NCBI RefSeq assembly: GCF_034929435.1
Contig: NZ_JAYFUM010000020.1
Span: forward strand, 62,001 to 126,000
Length of the DNA: 64,000 bases
Direction of reading: 5' to 3'
DNA from: Arcicella rigui
Lineage (GTDB): Bacteria; Bacteroidota; Bacteroidia; Cytophagales; Spirosomataceae
In this document: positions 1-8,144 of the stretch, piece by piece
Position numbering within the stretch: position 1 is the stretch's first letter
Layout of the letters: every line of letters starts with the position of its first letter
Position numbers and translations under genes: made by a program
Notes under the pieces: generated by a model
Seen by the model: the letters and a program-made list of their open reading frames with translations, nothing else
Database searches by the model: none
Told to the model about the DNA's origin: nothing

Positions 1-37
1 ACGAGTCTATGAGGCTTTTGCTTTGCGTAAAATTGGC

Positions 38-415
38 TTATTCTTTTACTTCGTTCTTTTTGTCGATACTCATTTGATAAAAATAAGAAGCTAATAGACC
101 CAAACCGCCGAAGATAAAAATCATTGAGAAATGAGCTACATCGCTGTCGATATTCAAAGCACTTTCCAAAACGCTTCCCATCAACAAACCTACGCCGAAA
201 CCTATCAATACAAAGCCCCAACGCAAAGAATGACTCGGATTAACATTATAACTTCTTGAGTTTTTATCGGGCGGAGTAATGCCTTTGGCAATCATTGCCA
301 TTTTTTCATCGTTTTCGTATTTTCTTAAAAATACAATCATTGTAAAAGTACTGATGATTGCTACAATCGGTACCATAATACCCATCAAGGGAACTAAATT
401 ATCAGAGATTTCCAT
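38..415 (-). CDS. Small membrane protein, DUF6249-like
   Basis: 125 residues with three hydrophobic segments (about 9-29, 65-83 and 94-113) and a short polar Asp/Lys-rich stretch containing GITPP between the first two. This layout fits the DUF6249 family of small inner-membrane proteins found in Bacteroidota. It is transcribed divergently from the ECF sigma factor at 554, and this family often sits beside ECF sigma/anti-sigma pairs, so it may belong to that circuit (inference). No catalytic motif is visible and the function is unknown. Confidence 0.7.
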   Translation of the reverse strand: MEISDNLVPLMGIMVPIVAIISTFTMIVFLRKYENDEKMAMIAKGITPPDKNSRSYNVNPSHSLRWGFVLIGFGVGLLMGSVLESALNIDSDVAHFSMIFIFGGLGLLASYFYQMSIDKKNEVKE

Positions 416-479
416 GTCGTTAAAAAATTTATGTTTTATAATTGAATTTCTGCCGATATGATGTTGGAAAGCTTTAAGA

Positions 480-525
480 GGTTACAGTAAAATTGAAAAA
501 ATATTTTTATTATCTTTCTGTAACC
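480..525. promoter_or_regulatory. Inverted repeat GGTTACAG/CTGTAACC upstream of the ECF sigma gene
   Basis: GGTTACAG (480-487) and CTGTAACC (518-525) form a perfect 8-bp inverted repeat. A further GTAACA follows at about 535-540, just before the GTG start at 554. It lies in the divergent gap, so it could be an operator for autoregulation of the sigma factor or of the DUF6249 gene. GTAAC-like -35 elements are common in ECF promoters, which makes self-recognition possible but untested. Confidence 0.35.
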
Positions 526-553
526 TTTTGTAAAGTAACAGCATCCAATCAGC

Positions 554-1123
554 GTGAAAACTAAAGAAACAGATACTTTTATTATTCAGCGTATTCTTTC
601 AGGCGATAAATCTGGCTATCGTGAGCTTGCCAATCGCCACAAGGATTATGCCTTTACGGTGGCGTACAAAATTGTTGGCACTCGTGAAGATGCAGAAGAA
701 GTAGCTCAAGATGCTTTTATGCAGGCTTTCAACGCTTTGGCTACTTTCAACCAAGACGCTAAATTTACTACTTGGTTTTATCGCATTGTTTTTAATGCCG
801 CCCTGATGTTTAAAAGAAAGAAAAACATAGAAATGGACGACATTAGCCTTTCTGAATCAGCCCAAAAAGCCAGTACCGAAAGTAGCCATAGCTTACAAAC
901 CAACGAACAAAAAAAATATATTCAACTTGCCTTAAATAAGCTTCCGCCCGACGACGTTACGATAATAACGCTATTTTATCTGAAAGAACAATCTTTGGAA
1001 GAAATCGCACAAATTATTGGCATTTCGGCTGATACTGTAAAAGTAAAATTGTGCAGAGCCAGAAAACGCCTTGCTGAAGAAATGAAAAGGATTTTAGGAA
1101 ATGAAGTAAATACCTTATTATAA
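554..1123 (+). CDS. ECF-type RNA polymerase sigma factor
   Basis: 189 residues. Sigma region 2 spans about residues 18-88, with the helix VAQDAFMQAF typical of the -10 recognition part. Region 4 spans about 127-180 and ends in a helix-turn-helix (EEIAQIIGISADTVKVKLCR). The start is GTG; no in-frame ATG occurs before region 2, so this non-standard start is the best choice. It directs core polymerase to a small extracytoplasmic-stress regulon. The next gene, 27 bases downstream by its preferred start, encodes a likely membrane anti-sigma partner, forming the usual two-gene cassette. The stimulus cannot be read from the sequence. Confidence 0.92.
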   Translation: MKTKETDTFIIQRILSGDKSGYRELANRHKDYAFTVAYKIVGTREDAEEVAQDAFMQAFNALATFNQDAKFTTWFYRIVFNAALMFKRKKNIEMDDISLSESAQKASTESSHSLQTNEQKKYIQLALNKLPPDDVTIITLFYLKEQSLEEIAQIIGISADTVKVKLCRARKRLAEEMKRILGNEVNTLL

Positions 1124-1150
1124 ATCTTGAAGAAAATTCGAGCAAACAAG

Positions 1151-1630
1151 ATGATGAAAGACGAAGAAATTTTTGATATTTTAGACGGCACAGCCACAGC
1201 AGAAACCATTGCCCGCCACAATGAATGCTTGGCTAATAGCTCAGAATACCGAGTACTCTTTCAAGAGTATGTCGAAATGCACGCTCTTTTGGCTGAAATG
1301 CCATTAGAAAAAACGGCAGTCAATTTTACAGATAAGTTGATTGACAAATGGGAACTTTCGCAAGAAGTAGTTTTGGAAAGAAAAACCAGCAAACTTCCTT
1401 TTTACTTTTTGATACTCTCGGTGATTTTGATCATTACTACGCTTGTGATGGCTCTTGCAAGTAACAGTAGCATAAAAACATCATTTGACGTAAACGCAAG
1501 TGTAAGGATTTTCCAAAACCGAATTTTCATTAATACTTTATTGATTGTGAATACTTTGTTAATCTTTAATTATCTTGATAAAAAGGTTTTCAAACCCTAC
1601 TTTGAAAAACGTTATCATATTCATTTATAA
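1151..1630 (+). CDS. Probable membrane anti-sigma factor
   Basis: About 159 residues from the ATG at 1151; an upstream TTG at 1127 would add eight Lys-rich residues and seems less likely. The N-terminal soluble part begins MKDEEIFDILDG, has an AETIARHNECL stretch like the HxxxC region of zinc-binding or degenerate anti-sigma domains, and lacks a full HxxxCxxC motif. Hydrophobic segments near the middle (about 90-110) and later (about 128-147) place it in the inner membrane. Position directly after the ECF sigma gene is the main support for the role; sequence evidence alone is weak. Confidence 0.6.
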   Translation: MMKDEEIFDILDGTATAETIARHNECLANSSEYRVLFQEYVEMHALLAEMPLEKTAVNFTDKLIDKWELSQEVVLERKTSKLPFYFLILSVILIITTLVMALASNSSIKTSFDVNASVRIFQNRIFINTLLIVNTLLIFNYLDKKVFKPYFEKRYHIHL

Positions 1631-1631
1631 A

Positions 1632-1661
1632 AAAAGAGACAGCCCATCGGCTGTCTCTTTT
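1632..1661. terminator. Intrinsic terminator after sigma/anti-sigma operon
   Basis: A 13-bp perfect stem (AAAAGAGACAGCC with GGCTGTCTCTTTT) and a four-base CATC loop, with A- and T-runs at the two ends. It can stop transcription from both sides, separating this operon from the convergent gene ending at 1685. Confidence 0.85.
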
Positions 1662-1684
1662 ATGATTCTAACCTAAAATTTCAG

Positions 1685-3139
1685 TTACACTAACAAACTA
1701 TCGGCTTTTACAGCTACAAAAGTACTTTTTTCACTTTCGCACATCGGACAACAATAAGAGGCAGGTAAATCAGCAAAACGAATACCTGCCACAATACCGT
1801 TGACAGAATCGCCAAAGCGACTGTCGTAAATTGTGAAGCAGGTTTTACATTGAAACAGTTCTGTGCTATTAGTTTCACTTTTCGGATTTTCCTCTTTTTT
1901 AATGGCTTCTTTGTTTACATTGCCTTGTGCATAATAACGTTTGGACAATCTCTGTAACATTTCTGGCACATGGGCTTTATGTACAGATTGCTCAAATAAA
2001 ACCAATTCACGAGTATTCGGGTTGAAATCTACGGTATGATAAATATCAAACACATGAAAAAGCCCCGCAAAAACTTTCCTTTTTTTGATGACCACAGAAC
2101 CAAATACTTCTGATTTTGAACGAGTTTGAACCGCAAAACACAAACCAAAAGTTCGGACATCTTCATCGTCAAATTCTCGAATGATACTTTTCTTCAACGA
2201 CAAGCCTTCTTGTGAAAAATCTTCTACTTGCCAATTCAATTCGTTGGCAGCATGACGCACATTAATGCCGTACTTGCCCAAAAGTTTATCCCAAATAAGG
2301 CGATGTTTATTTTCAATGCCTTTTACAATCAGAGATTTCCACGGCGTTGTACAGATTTGACCAATTTTAGTTTCTAAACATACTCGACAAATTTCTAATA
2401 AAAACTCAATCGAAAAAGTCTCGTTTCTACGATAAATGCCCAGCCAAGTTTTTTCGCCATAACGGTTGAAGCCTTCGTAATAGGGGAGGGAGAATTTTGG
2501 CAAAAGCAAATCTTCCTGTATTACTTGTGAAATTACTTCGCCTTTGGCGATTACTTTTTCATATACTTCGTGTTCATCCATTTCTCCAGACGATAGCATT
2601 ACTTCTTCTATTCTTTGGCAAACTTTCGGAATTTCTAAAGTATAAATCAATATCGGAAAACGAAAAATTTTGTTGGACTGCTTGAAACGAACGTACAAGT
2701 ACCAAAAATTTTGAATACTTGAAGCAATAAAATTAAGATTACCCGTAAAGAATGGCGTAAATGATTGCTGCGAATCTGAAATATTAATTTTTAGTTGGGG
2801 TTCATAGTCGAAGCCATCAAAAATGTCTTTATAAATCCCTTCCGAAATCCACTGACCCGTCGGAAATACCTCTTCTGCACAATACGAAGAAATAATATTA
2901 GGTTTTTTATCTGAATCTACTTCAAATAAAATATTAGATTCGTACAATTTTTTCTTAAATTCTAAAATTCCACTTCCACGAACAGTTTCAGCCTTCACAT
3001 ACATTAACAATTGTTGCCTTGCACCGAAGCTTACTTCACGTACTCCTGCCAATTTTGCTGCTTCCAAAATGTTTTGTAAAGTGCCGGGTGAAACGATTCC
3101 TCCGATTAGATTTATTTTAAATAATGAGTAGTCTTTCAT
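1685..3139 (-). CDS. Rubredoxin fused to a degenerate nitrite/sulfite reductase-like protein
   Basis: 484 residues. The C-terminal 55 residues are a rubredoxin: CKTC and CPMC knuckles, YDSRFGD, and FADLP. The N-terminal region (INLIGGIVSPGTLQNILEAA, then FGARQQLLMYV) resembles the ferredoxin-like half domain of siroheme nitrite/sulfite reductases. A second such half appears near residues 230-290 (TTPWKSLIVKGI). The paired cysteines that hold the 4Fe-4S/siroheme centre (C-x5-C and C-x3-C in the NirB of this window) are not present, so it should not bind siroheme in the usual way. As the last gene of the nitrate island it is probably an electron-transfer accessory (inference). A 1-kb gap with an opposite-strand gene separates it from the nitrate reductase, so it likely has its own promoter. 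Confidence 0.72.
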   Translation of the reverse strand: MKDYSLFKINLIGGIVSPGTLQNILEAAKLAGVREVSFGARQQLLMYVKAETVRGSGILEFKKKLYESNILFEVDSDKKPNIISSYCAEEVFPTGQWISEGIYKDIFDGFDYEPQLKINISDSQQSFTPFFTGNLNFIASSIQNFWYLYVRFKQSNKIFRFPILIYTLEIPKVCQRIEEVMLSSGEMDEHEVYEKVIAKGEVISQVIQEDLLLPKFSLPYYEGFNRYGEKTWLGIYRRNETFSIEFLLEICRVCLETKIGQICTTPWKSLIVKGIENKHRLIWDKLLGKYGINVRHAANELNWQVEDFSQEGLSLKKSIIREFDDEDVRTFGLCFAVQTRSKSEVFGSVVIKKRKVFAGLFHVFDIYHTVDFNPNTRELVLFEQSVHKAHVPEMLQRLSKRYYAQGNVNKEAIKKEENPKSETNSTELFQCKTCFTIYDSRFGDSVNGIVAGIRFADLPASYCCPMCESEKSTFVAVKADSLLV

Positions 3140-3365
3140 GTCATATTTTGTTTAAAATATCTGTTAAGATATATTTATTTAGCATACTAAAATAGTAGTT
3201 TATACTTAATATACTGAAAATCAAAACTATAAAACGGCAAAAAATTACATTGAACATTTTTAATATTTTTTATAAATGTAGTTTTGAAAATAGTACTATT
3301 CAAATAAATATGATTTTTTTTAGAGGAACTTTCTTGAAAAAGTGAAAAAAGTTGTGTTTGGATGA

Positions 3366-3395
3366 TTGTTATTTAAAAATCCTTTTCTAAGTTTA
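3366..3395 (+). promoter_or_regulatory. Candidate promoter for secreted protein 3602; gap 3140-3601
   Basis: TTG (3366-3368), 19 bases, then TAAGTTTA (3388-3395), one base off the Bacteroidota TAnnTTTG -7 element. It would give a leader of about 200 nt before the ATG at 3602. The leader has a weak hairpin (AACTAAA 3441-3447 with TTTAGTT 3458-3464). The rest of 3140-3601 is AT-rich and I see no gene in it. Confidence 0.45.
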
Positions 3396-3601
3396 CATCG
3401 TCAAACGAACGACAAGCGTAAGTTTTTAAGAATCGAGCTAAACTAAAAAATCAAAAATTTAGTTCACTTTTTTGAAATAAAAACATCGGTTATCCAGTGA
3501 CGTCCAGATATAAAATGAGTTTAAAGTAAAAAATAAATTCTTAGAAAAATACAATTAATTCAACAACTAATAAATAACAAACAATTTAAAAATTTAGAAT
3601 C

Positions 3602-4003
3602 ATGAAAAAGAACACAGTTAAAGCATTTATCGTAGCGGTTACTATGGTTTGCTTATCAAATGTAAATACTTTCGCTTCAACTAAAGACGAAAACGCAACG
3701 CTTGTAAAAAGCAAAATTGCTCAAGTAAACAACACTTTAAGCTTCAATGTTTGGGTTGATAACATCGCAAGCAAAAAAGTTGTAGTATTAGTAGTTGATG
3801 CTGACAAAAACGAAATCCACCGTGAGTACGTTGATACAAAAGCTGGTAAATTCGCTAAAACTTTTGACTTCTCAAGCTTGGCAGATGGTAAATATACAAT
3901 CGAAGTAATTAGCCAAAATGTGAATGTTGTTGAGTCAAAAACATTTGAAATCAAAACAAACCTTATCACAAACCGTGACGTAGTAGTAGCTTCAAATCGT
4001 TAA
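3602..4003 (+). CDS. Small secreted beta-sandwich-like protein (paralogue of 25768)
   Basis: 133 residues. It has a signal peptide (MKKNTVKAFIVAV.. ending near FAS at 25). The mature part is one short beta-rich domain: SFNVWVDN, KKVVVLVVDADKNEIHREY, then FDFSSLADGKYTIEVIS. The 'F-D-[FL]-S-x-L-x-D-G-K-Y' block is shared with the protein at 25768 in this window, so the two are paralogues. The LxDGxYxxEI pattern recalls secreted carboxypeptidase-regulatory or DUF3244-like folds, but the family is not certain. It is probably periplasmic or extracellular. No enzyme motif is visible. Its long AT-rich leader and monocistronic layout suggest an abundant, separately regulated product (inference). Confidence 0.75.
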   Translation: MKKNTVKAFIVAVTMVCLSNVNTFASTKDENATLVKSKIAQVNNTLSFNVWVDNIASKKVVVLVVDADKNEIHREYVDTKAGKFAKTFDFSSLADGKYTIEVISQNVNVVESKTFEIKTNLITNRDVVVASNR

Positions 4004-4058
4004 TCTTTAAACATTAACGATTATGGCGAAACAGTTTTTTAACCTCTGTCTAAAGAAT

Positions 4059-4091
4059 TTAGGGAAGTCTGTCTGATGATAACTTCCCTAA
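4059..4091. terminator. Stem-loop between convergent genes 3602 and 4192
   Basis: TTAGGGAAGT (4059-4068) pairs with ACTTCCCTAA (4082-4091). The following bases are only moderately T-rich on either strand, so it may be a weak bidirectional terminator. Confidence 0.45.
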
Positions 4092-4191
4092 TTCATTTTA
4101 TAGGGAAAACCAATAAAATGATGAATTAGGAGTGATGAGTTAAGAACTTAAAATAACGTCATTTTCACCAAGTATTAAACCTCAACCATTT

Positions 4192-7100
4192 CTAATTTAA
4201 AGTATTTTCTAAAATTGCCCTTACTTCTGGTCGGCAACTTCCACAGCCCATACCAGCACCAGTTTGCGAACACAAAGCCGTAAAATCCTTACAGCCACTC
4301 ACAATGGCATTTTTCAAATTTCCTTCGCCCACATTATTGCACGAACACACCAATTTTCCCATTACTGGGTCAGCTTTTTTGCCACTTCTCAATAATTCCA
4401 AACGCTTATCGGATAATTCAATGCCCTTGCCGATTAAGTCTTTGAACTCCAAGAACTCTGATTTATCGCCAATCAAAATTGCACCAACCAATTTATCGTT
4501 GTGAATGATACATTTTTTATAGTAGCGTTTGGCTTTGTCGATAAAAATAATCTCCTCATAATCAGGTGATTTAGGCGTATCAATCATGCCAAGCGAGCAT
4601 AATTGTACTCCTTGAATCTTCATGATATTCATTGAAAGCGAGCCTTTGTAATAATTAGCAAAATCTCCAGCAATGTATTTGGCTATAATATCGGCTTGCT
4701 GTTCGGCGGCGGCAGTAATTCCCCACATTTGTCCACGCCACTGAGCGATTTCGCCAGCGGCAAAAATACTTTCATCAGAAGTTTGTAAGTAATCGTTCAC
4801 GACCACTCCTCGGTTTACTTCAATGCCTGCGGCACGAGCAATTTCCACATTGGGCGAAGTACCGATAGCAAAAACAGCTACTTGTGCCTCAATTTTTCTT
4901 CCAGATTTCAGGCGAACGCCTTCAAATTTTTCTGTTCCGTAAAAAGCTGATACTTCGTCATTGAAAAATATTTCTATGCCCAAGTTTAAAATTTCTTCTG
5001 CCAACAATTCAGAACCCAATTGGTCTAATTGTCTGTCCATAAAACGGCTTGTACGCTGTACAATCGTTACTTTGATATTCATTTCACGCAAAGAAGCCGC
5101 CAATTCAAGCCCCAACAAACCTCCGCCAACAATCAAAGCGTGTGGGTTTTCTTGTTTTAAAAAGGGCATTAAACTATCGGCATCTATCCGAGAACGCATA
5201 TTAAAAATGCCTGCAATTTTAGGAATTGAAGGTGGCATAAATGCCCTTGAACCCATTCCCAGAATTAGCCTGTCGTAAGTATGTTCGTTGCCTTCTGAAT
5301 CAACAATGGTTTTATTTTTTCGGTCGATATTTACTACTTCTACGCCTTTGTGTACTTGTATGTTGGCTTCTTTGAATTGGTCTTCACGCAATTTTACTAA
5401 TTGCGACCAGTCCTGAGCTCCAGAAATATAATCTGGCAACATTACTCTATTATAAAAAGGATAGATTTCTTTTGAAAAAACATGAATCTCGTCGGTCTGA
5501 TTTAGTTCTCGATAAGATTTTATAAAACCCAAACCCGCAGAACCAGCCCCGATGATGATGATTTTTTCCTGTGGTTTGATGTATGCTCGTACTTCTACGG
5601 CTGTAAATTTGAAATCTGGTTCTTTTGAACGTGGGTCGTACAGGCTATTGGTTAAATTATTAGCTCTTCCGAAATCGCTTCCTAAAATTTTCCCGAAGTG
5701 CATCGGCATAAAACAAAGCCCTTGCTTTACGTCGGTCGTTACTTTAGCTTTTACTTGTGTTTTTCCTCTGCGACCGATTACTTCTACAATTTGATTATCG
5801 ACAATATTTCTTTGTAAAGCATCTTCTGGATGAATCTCAAGATAAGGTTGGTCAATATGTTGGTTCAATTTATTGACTTTCCCCGTTTTGGTCATGGTAT
5901 GCCATTGGTCACGGATGCGACCTGTGGTCATTACCAAAGGGAAATTTTCATCCGTACTTTCCGAACGGTTTTCGTCTGGCACAGCATGAATTTTTGCTTT
6001 TTGATTGTAGGTGTAGAACCTGCCGTCTGTAAACAAGCGTTTTGTTCCTTGCTCATTTTTTAATTTTTCAAAAACTTCAGGTTCAATTTTGCTCGACTGA
6101 TTATCAGCAGGATAAGGCCATTGAACACTTCTTTTTTCTTTTAAAATTTCATAATTAAGCCCAGAAATATCAATATTTGTTCCTTTGGTAGAACGACAAT
6201 GTTCGTCGTAAACCTCCGAAAGTGAAGTGTAATTGAAGGCTTCTGTAAAGCCCATTTTTTGAGCGAAAAGGTTTATAATTTCGGTATCAGCTTTTGCTTC
6301 GCCCGGAGCATCCAGCATTTTTGGTAAATAAGTAATTCTTCTTTCAGAATTGGTCATCGTTCCTTCTTTCTCCAACCAAGCTGCCGCAGGCAATACTACG
6401 TCAGCGAATTTTAAAGTATCAGAACGATTTGAAATATCTTGAACCACTACGAATTTGGCTTTTTCTAAGGCTTTTTCAACCAAAGTAACATCGGGCATAC
6501 TTACTAAAGGATTGGTACAAACTACCCAAATCGCTTTCATTCTGCCGTCTGCCAAGGCTTCAAACATTTCAGTTGCGGAAAAACCTGCTTTATCCGAAAT
6601 TTTTATGCCTCCCCAGAATGCTTGTACTTCTTCACGGTGAGCTGGATTCAATAAATCTCTGTGGGCTGGCAACATATTTGCCAAACCGCCTACTTCTCGT
6701 CCGCCCATAGCATTTGGCTGACCTGTTAAAGAAAATGGCCCATTACCTTCACGACCAATTTTTCCTGTAATCAAGTGCAAATCAATCAAGGAAAGATTTT
6801 TATTTACGCCAATAACAGACTGGTTCAAGCCCATTGTCCACATCGAAATAAAACCTTTTGCTTCGTGAATGTACTTGGCTGCTAATTCAATTTTTTCGAT
6901 AGAAATTCCGCAAATTTCAGCCGATTCTGCTAAGGTTTTTTGAAATACTTGTGTTTGGTAGGCTTCAAAACCTTCGGTGTTGTTAGTGATAAAACTTTGG
7001 TCAATCCACTGATTTTCAATCATTACTCTACCAATGGCGTTGGTCAGTGTAATATCTGTACCAGGATTTATCTGTAAATGTAAATCTGCCTGCGAAGCCG

Positions 7101-7737
7101 TTTGGGTGCGTCGTGGGTCAACTACAATGATTTTTACATTCGGATTGGCTTGTTTATGAGCTTCTACTCGTCGCCAAATAATCGGATGACACCAAGCTGG
7201 GTTTGCTCCAGTCACAAAAAAACAATCGGCTAATTCAATGTCATCGTAACAAACTGGTACAGAATCTTCGCCCAGCGTAAGTTTATAACCAACCACTGCC
7301 GAAGACATACAAAGGCGTGAGTTAGTATCAATATTATTAGAACCAATAAAACCTTTGATGAGCTTATTGATTACGTAGTATTCTTCGGTAAGGCATTGCC
7401 CAGAAACATAAAAACCGACAGAGTCGGGGCCGTACTTCTGGATAAATGTTTTAAAAATGGCAGCCGTGCGGTCGAGGGCTGTGTCCCACGAAACACGCTG
7501 TAAAGGCATATTTCGGTTGAATCGCATTTCTGGAAATAATAATCTATCCGATTTATCCATTGCCGTATAATGCAAATTCATTCCTTTCGAGCATAGCATT
7601 CCTTTACTTGAAGGATGTTCTTTATCGCCTTCAAGCTGTAATTTGCCATTTCCCAAATCTGTTATTTCCACTCCACAACCAACTCCACAATACGAGCAGG
7701 TGGACTTATATTTTTTGCGATTTGATTTACTGCTCAT
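4192..7737 (-). CDS. nasC: Assimilatory nitrate reductase fused to NirB-type FAD/[2Fe-2S] module
   Basis: 1181 residues in three parts. (1) A molybdopterin oxidoreductase with N-terminal 4Fe-4S ligands C14-x2-C17-x3-C21-x27-C49, the SRLCMSS block supplying the probable Mo ligand cysteine near 143, and a dinucleotide-binding C-domain (TTGRIRDQWHTMTKTGKV) ending near 715. (2) From about 745, a pyridine nucleotide-disulfide oxidoreductase with FAD motif IIIIGAGSAGLGF and NAD(P)H motif GGGLLGLELAASL. (3) A C-terminal BFD-like [2Fe-2S] domain (CSC near 1138, then GCGSC). The enzyme reduces nitrate to nitrite in the cytoplasm. The fusion supplies the NAD(P)H-to-flavin-to-FeS relay that other bacteria place on a separate subunit. 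It follows the transporter genes on the same strand across a 407-bp gap. Symbol by function; nasA is also used for this enzyme. Confidence 0.93.
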   Translation of the reverse strand: MSSKSNRKKYKSTCSYCGVGCGVEITDLGNGKLQLEGDKEHPSSKGMLCSKGMNLHYTAMDKSDRLLFPEMRFNRNMPLQRVSWDTALDRTAAIFKTFIQKYGPDSVGFYVSGQCLTEEYYVINKLIKGFIGSNNIDTNSRLCMSSAVVGYKLTLGEDSVPVCYDDIELADCFFVTGANPAWCHPIIWRRVEAHKQANPNVKIIVVDPRRTQTASQADLHLQINPGTDITLTNAIGRVMIENQWIDQSFITNNTEGFEAYQTQVFQKTLAESAEICGISIEKIELAAKYIHEAKGFISMWTMGLNQSVIGVNKNLSLIDLHLITGKIGREGNGPFSLTGQPNAMGGREVGGLANMLPAHRDLLNPAHREEVQAFWGGIKISDKAGFSATEMFEALADGRMKAIWVVCTNPLVSMPDVTLVEKALEKAKFVVVQDISNRSDTLKFADVVLPAAAWLEKEGTMTNSERRITYLPKMLDAPGEAKADTEIINLFAQKMGFTEAFNYTSLSEVYDEHCRSTKGTNIDISGLNYEILKEKRSVQWPYPADNQSSKIEPEVFEKLKNEQGTKRLFTDGRFYTYNQKAKIHAVPDENRSESTDENFPLVMTTGRIRDQWHTMTKTGKVNKLNQHIDQPYLEIHPEDALQRNIVDNQIVEVIGRRGKTQVKAKVTTDVKQGLCFMPMHFGKILGSDFGRANNLTNSLYDPRSKEPDFKFTAVEVRAYIKPQEKIIIIGAGSAGLGFIKSYRELNQTDEIHVFSKEIYPFYNRVMLPDYISGAQDWSQLVKLREDQFKEANIQVHKGVEVVNIDRKNKTIVDSEGNEHTYDRLILGMGSRAFMPPSIPKIAGIFNMRSRIDADSLMPFLKQENPHALIVGGGLLGLELAASLREMNIKVTIVQRTSRFMDRQLDQLGSELLAEEILNLGIEIFFNDEVSAFYGTEKFEGVRLKSGRKIEAQVAVFAIGTSPNVEIARAAGIEVNRGVVVNDYLQTSDESIFAAGEIAQWRGQMWGITAAAEQQADIIAKYIAGDFANYYKGSLSMNIMKIQGVQLCSLGMIDTPKSPDYEEIIFIDKAKRYYKKCIIHNDKLVGAILIGDKSEFLEFKDLIGKGIELSDKRLELLRSGKKADPVMGKLVCSCNNVGEGNLKNAIVSGCKDFTALCSQTGAGMGCGSCRPEVRAILENTLN

Positions 7738-7932
7738 TTTATTATGGATTAAAAGAAATTATCATTTATTTCAGAAATCGACTTATGCTTTTGTTTAAGC
7801 TTTATCGGAAAAAGCAAACAGTCTTGAAATCAATTTTCGATTATATATTCTGAAAAATAAGTAGTTAAGTGAGCTTTGGTTTGTTTTATTAAATTATTTC
7901 AAAAAAAAATTATATTTTTCATAAATAAACAG

Positions 7933-7963
7933 TTGTAAAACTGTATGATATTTCTTAGATTTG
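7933..7963 (+). promoter_or_regulatory. Bacteroidota-type promoter for a small RNA
   Basis: TTG (7933-7935), exactly 20 bases, then TAGATTTG (7956-7963), a full match to TAnnTTTG. Initiation is expected near 7969-7971. It faces away from the nitrate reductase gene and reads into a region with no protein gene. Confidence 0.72.
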
Positions 7964-7968
7964 TTTAA

Positions 7969-8140
7969 GGGTTAGAATTGAACAATTCATCAAAATTGTT
8001 TATTTTTATTCAATCGCATTACCCATTGTGAGATACCGCTATATCTCAACTCCTTAAACTGTTGTCAACAATTTTACTCAAATTCCAACCGCCAATGGAA
8101 AGAGGCTCAAATCCCGAAGGTTTAACACTTCGGGATTTTT
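7969..8140 (+). ncRNA. Candidate structured small RNA, about 170 nt
   Basis: It is bounded by a consensus promoter and a strong intrinsic terminator, and has no open frame of note. Internal hairpins are AACAATT (7981-7987)/AATTGTT (7994-8000) and TGAGATA (8029-8035)/TATCTCA (8042-8048). The terminator stem is at 8109-8138. The unpaired stretch between the first two hairpins contains TTACCCATTG (about 8019-8028), a possible seed. It lies in the gap between the ATPase and nitrate reductase genes on the opposite strand, so a role in nitrate regulation is plausible but unproven. I do not recognise it as 6S, tmRNA, RNase P or SRP RNA. Confidence 0.62.
8109..8140 (+). terminator. Strong intrinsic terminator of the small RNA
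   Basis: An 11-bp perfect stem (AAATCCCGAAG 8109-8119 with CTTCGGGATTT 8128-8138), an 8-base loop and a T-run on the plus strand. On the minus strand the T-run is short (ATTTGAG), so it is better oriented for the small RNA than for the ATPase gene ending at 8145, although it may serve both. Confidence 0.75.
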
Positions 8141-8144
8141 GTTA

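Noticed and set aside
7969..8140. Identification of the small RNA as 6S RNA
   Set aside because: The 5' and 3' parts do not form the long closing stem with a central bubble that defines 6S RNA.
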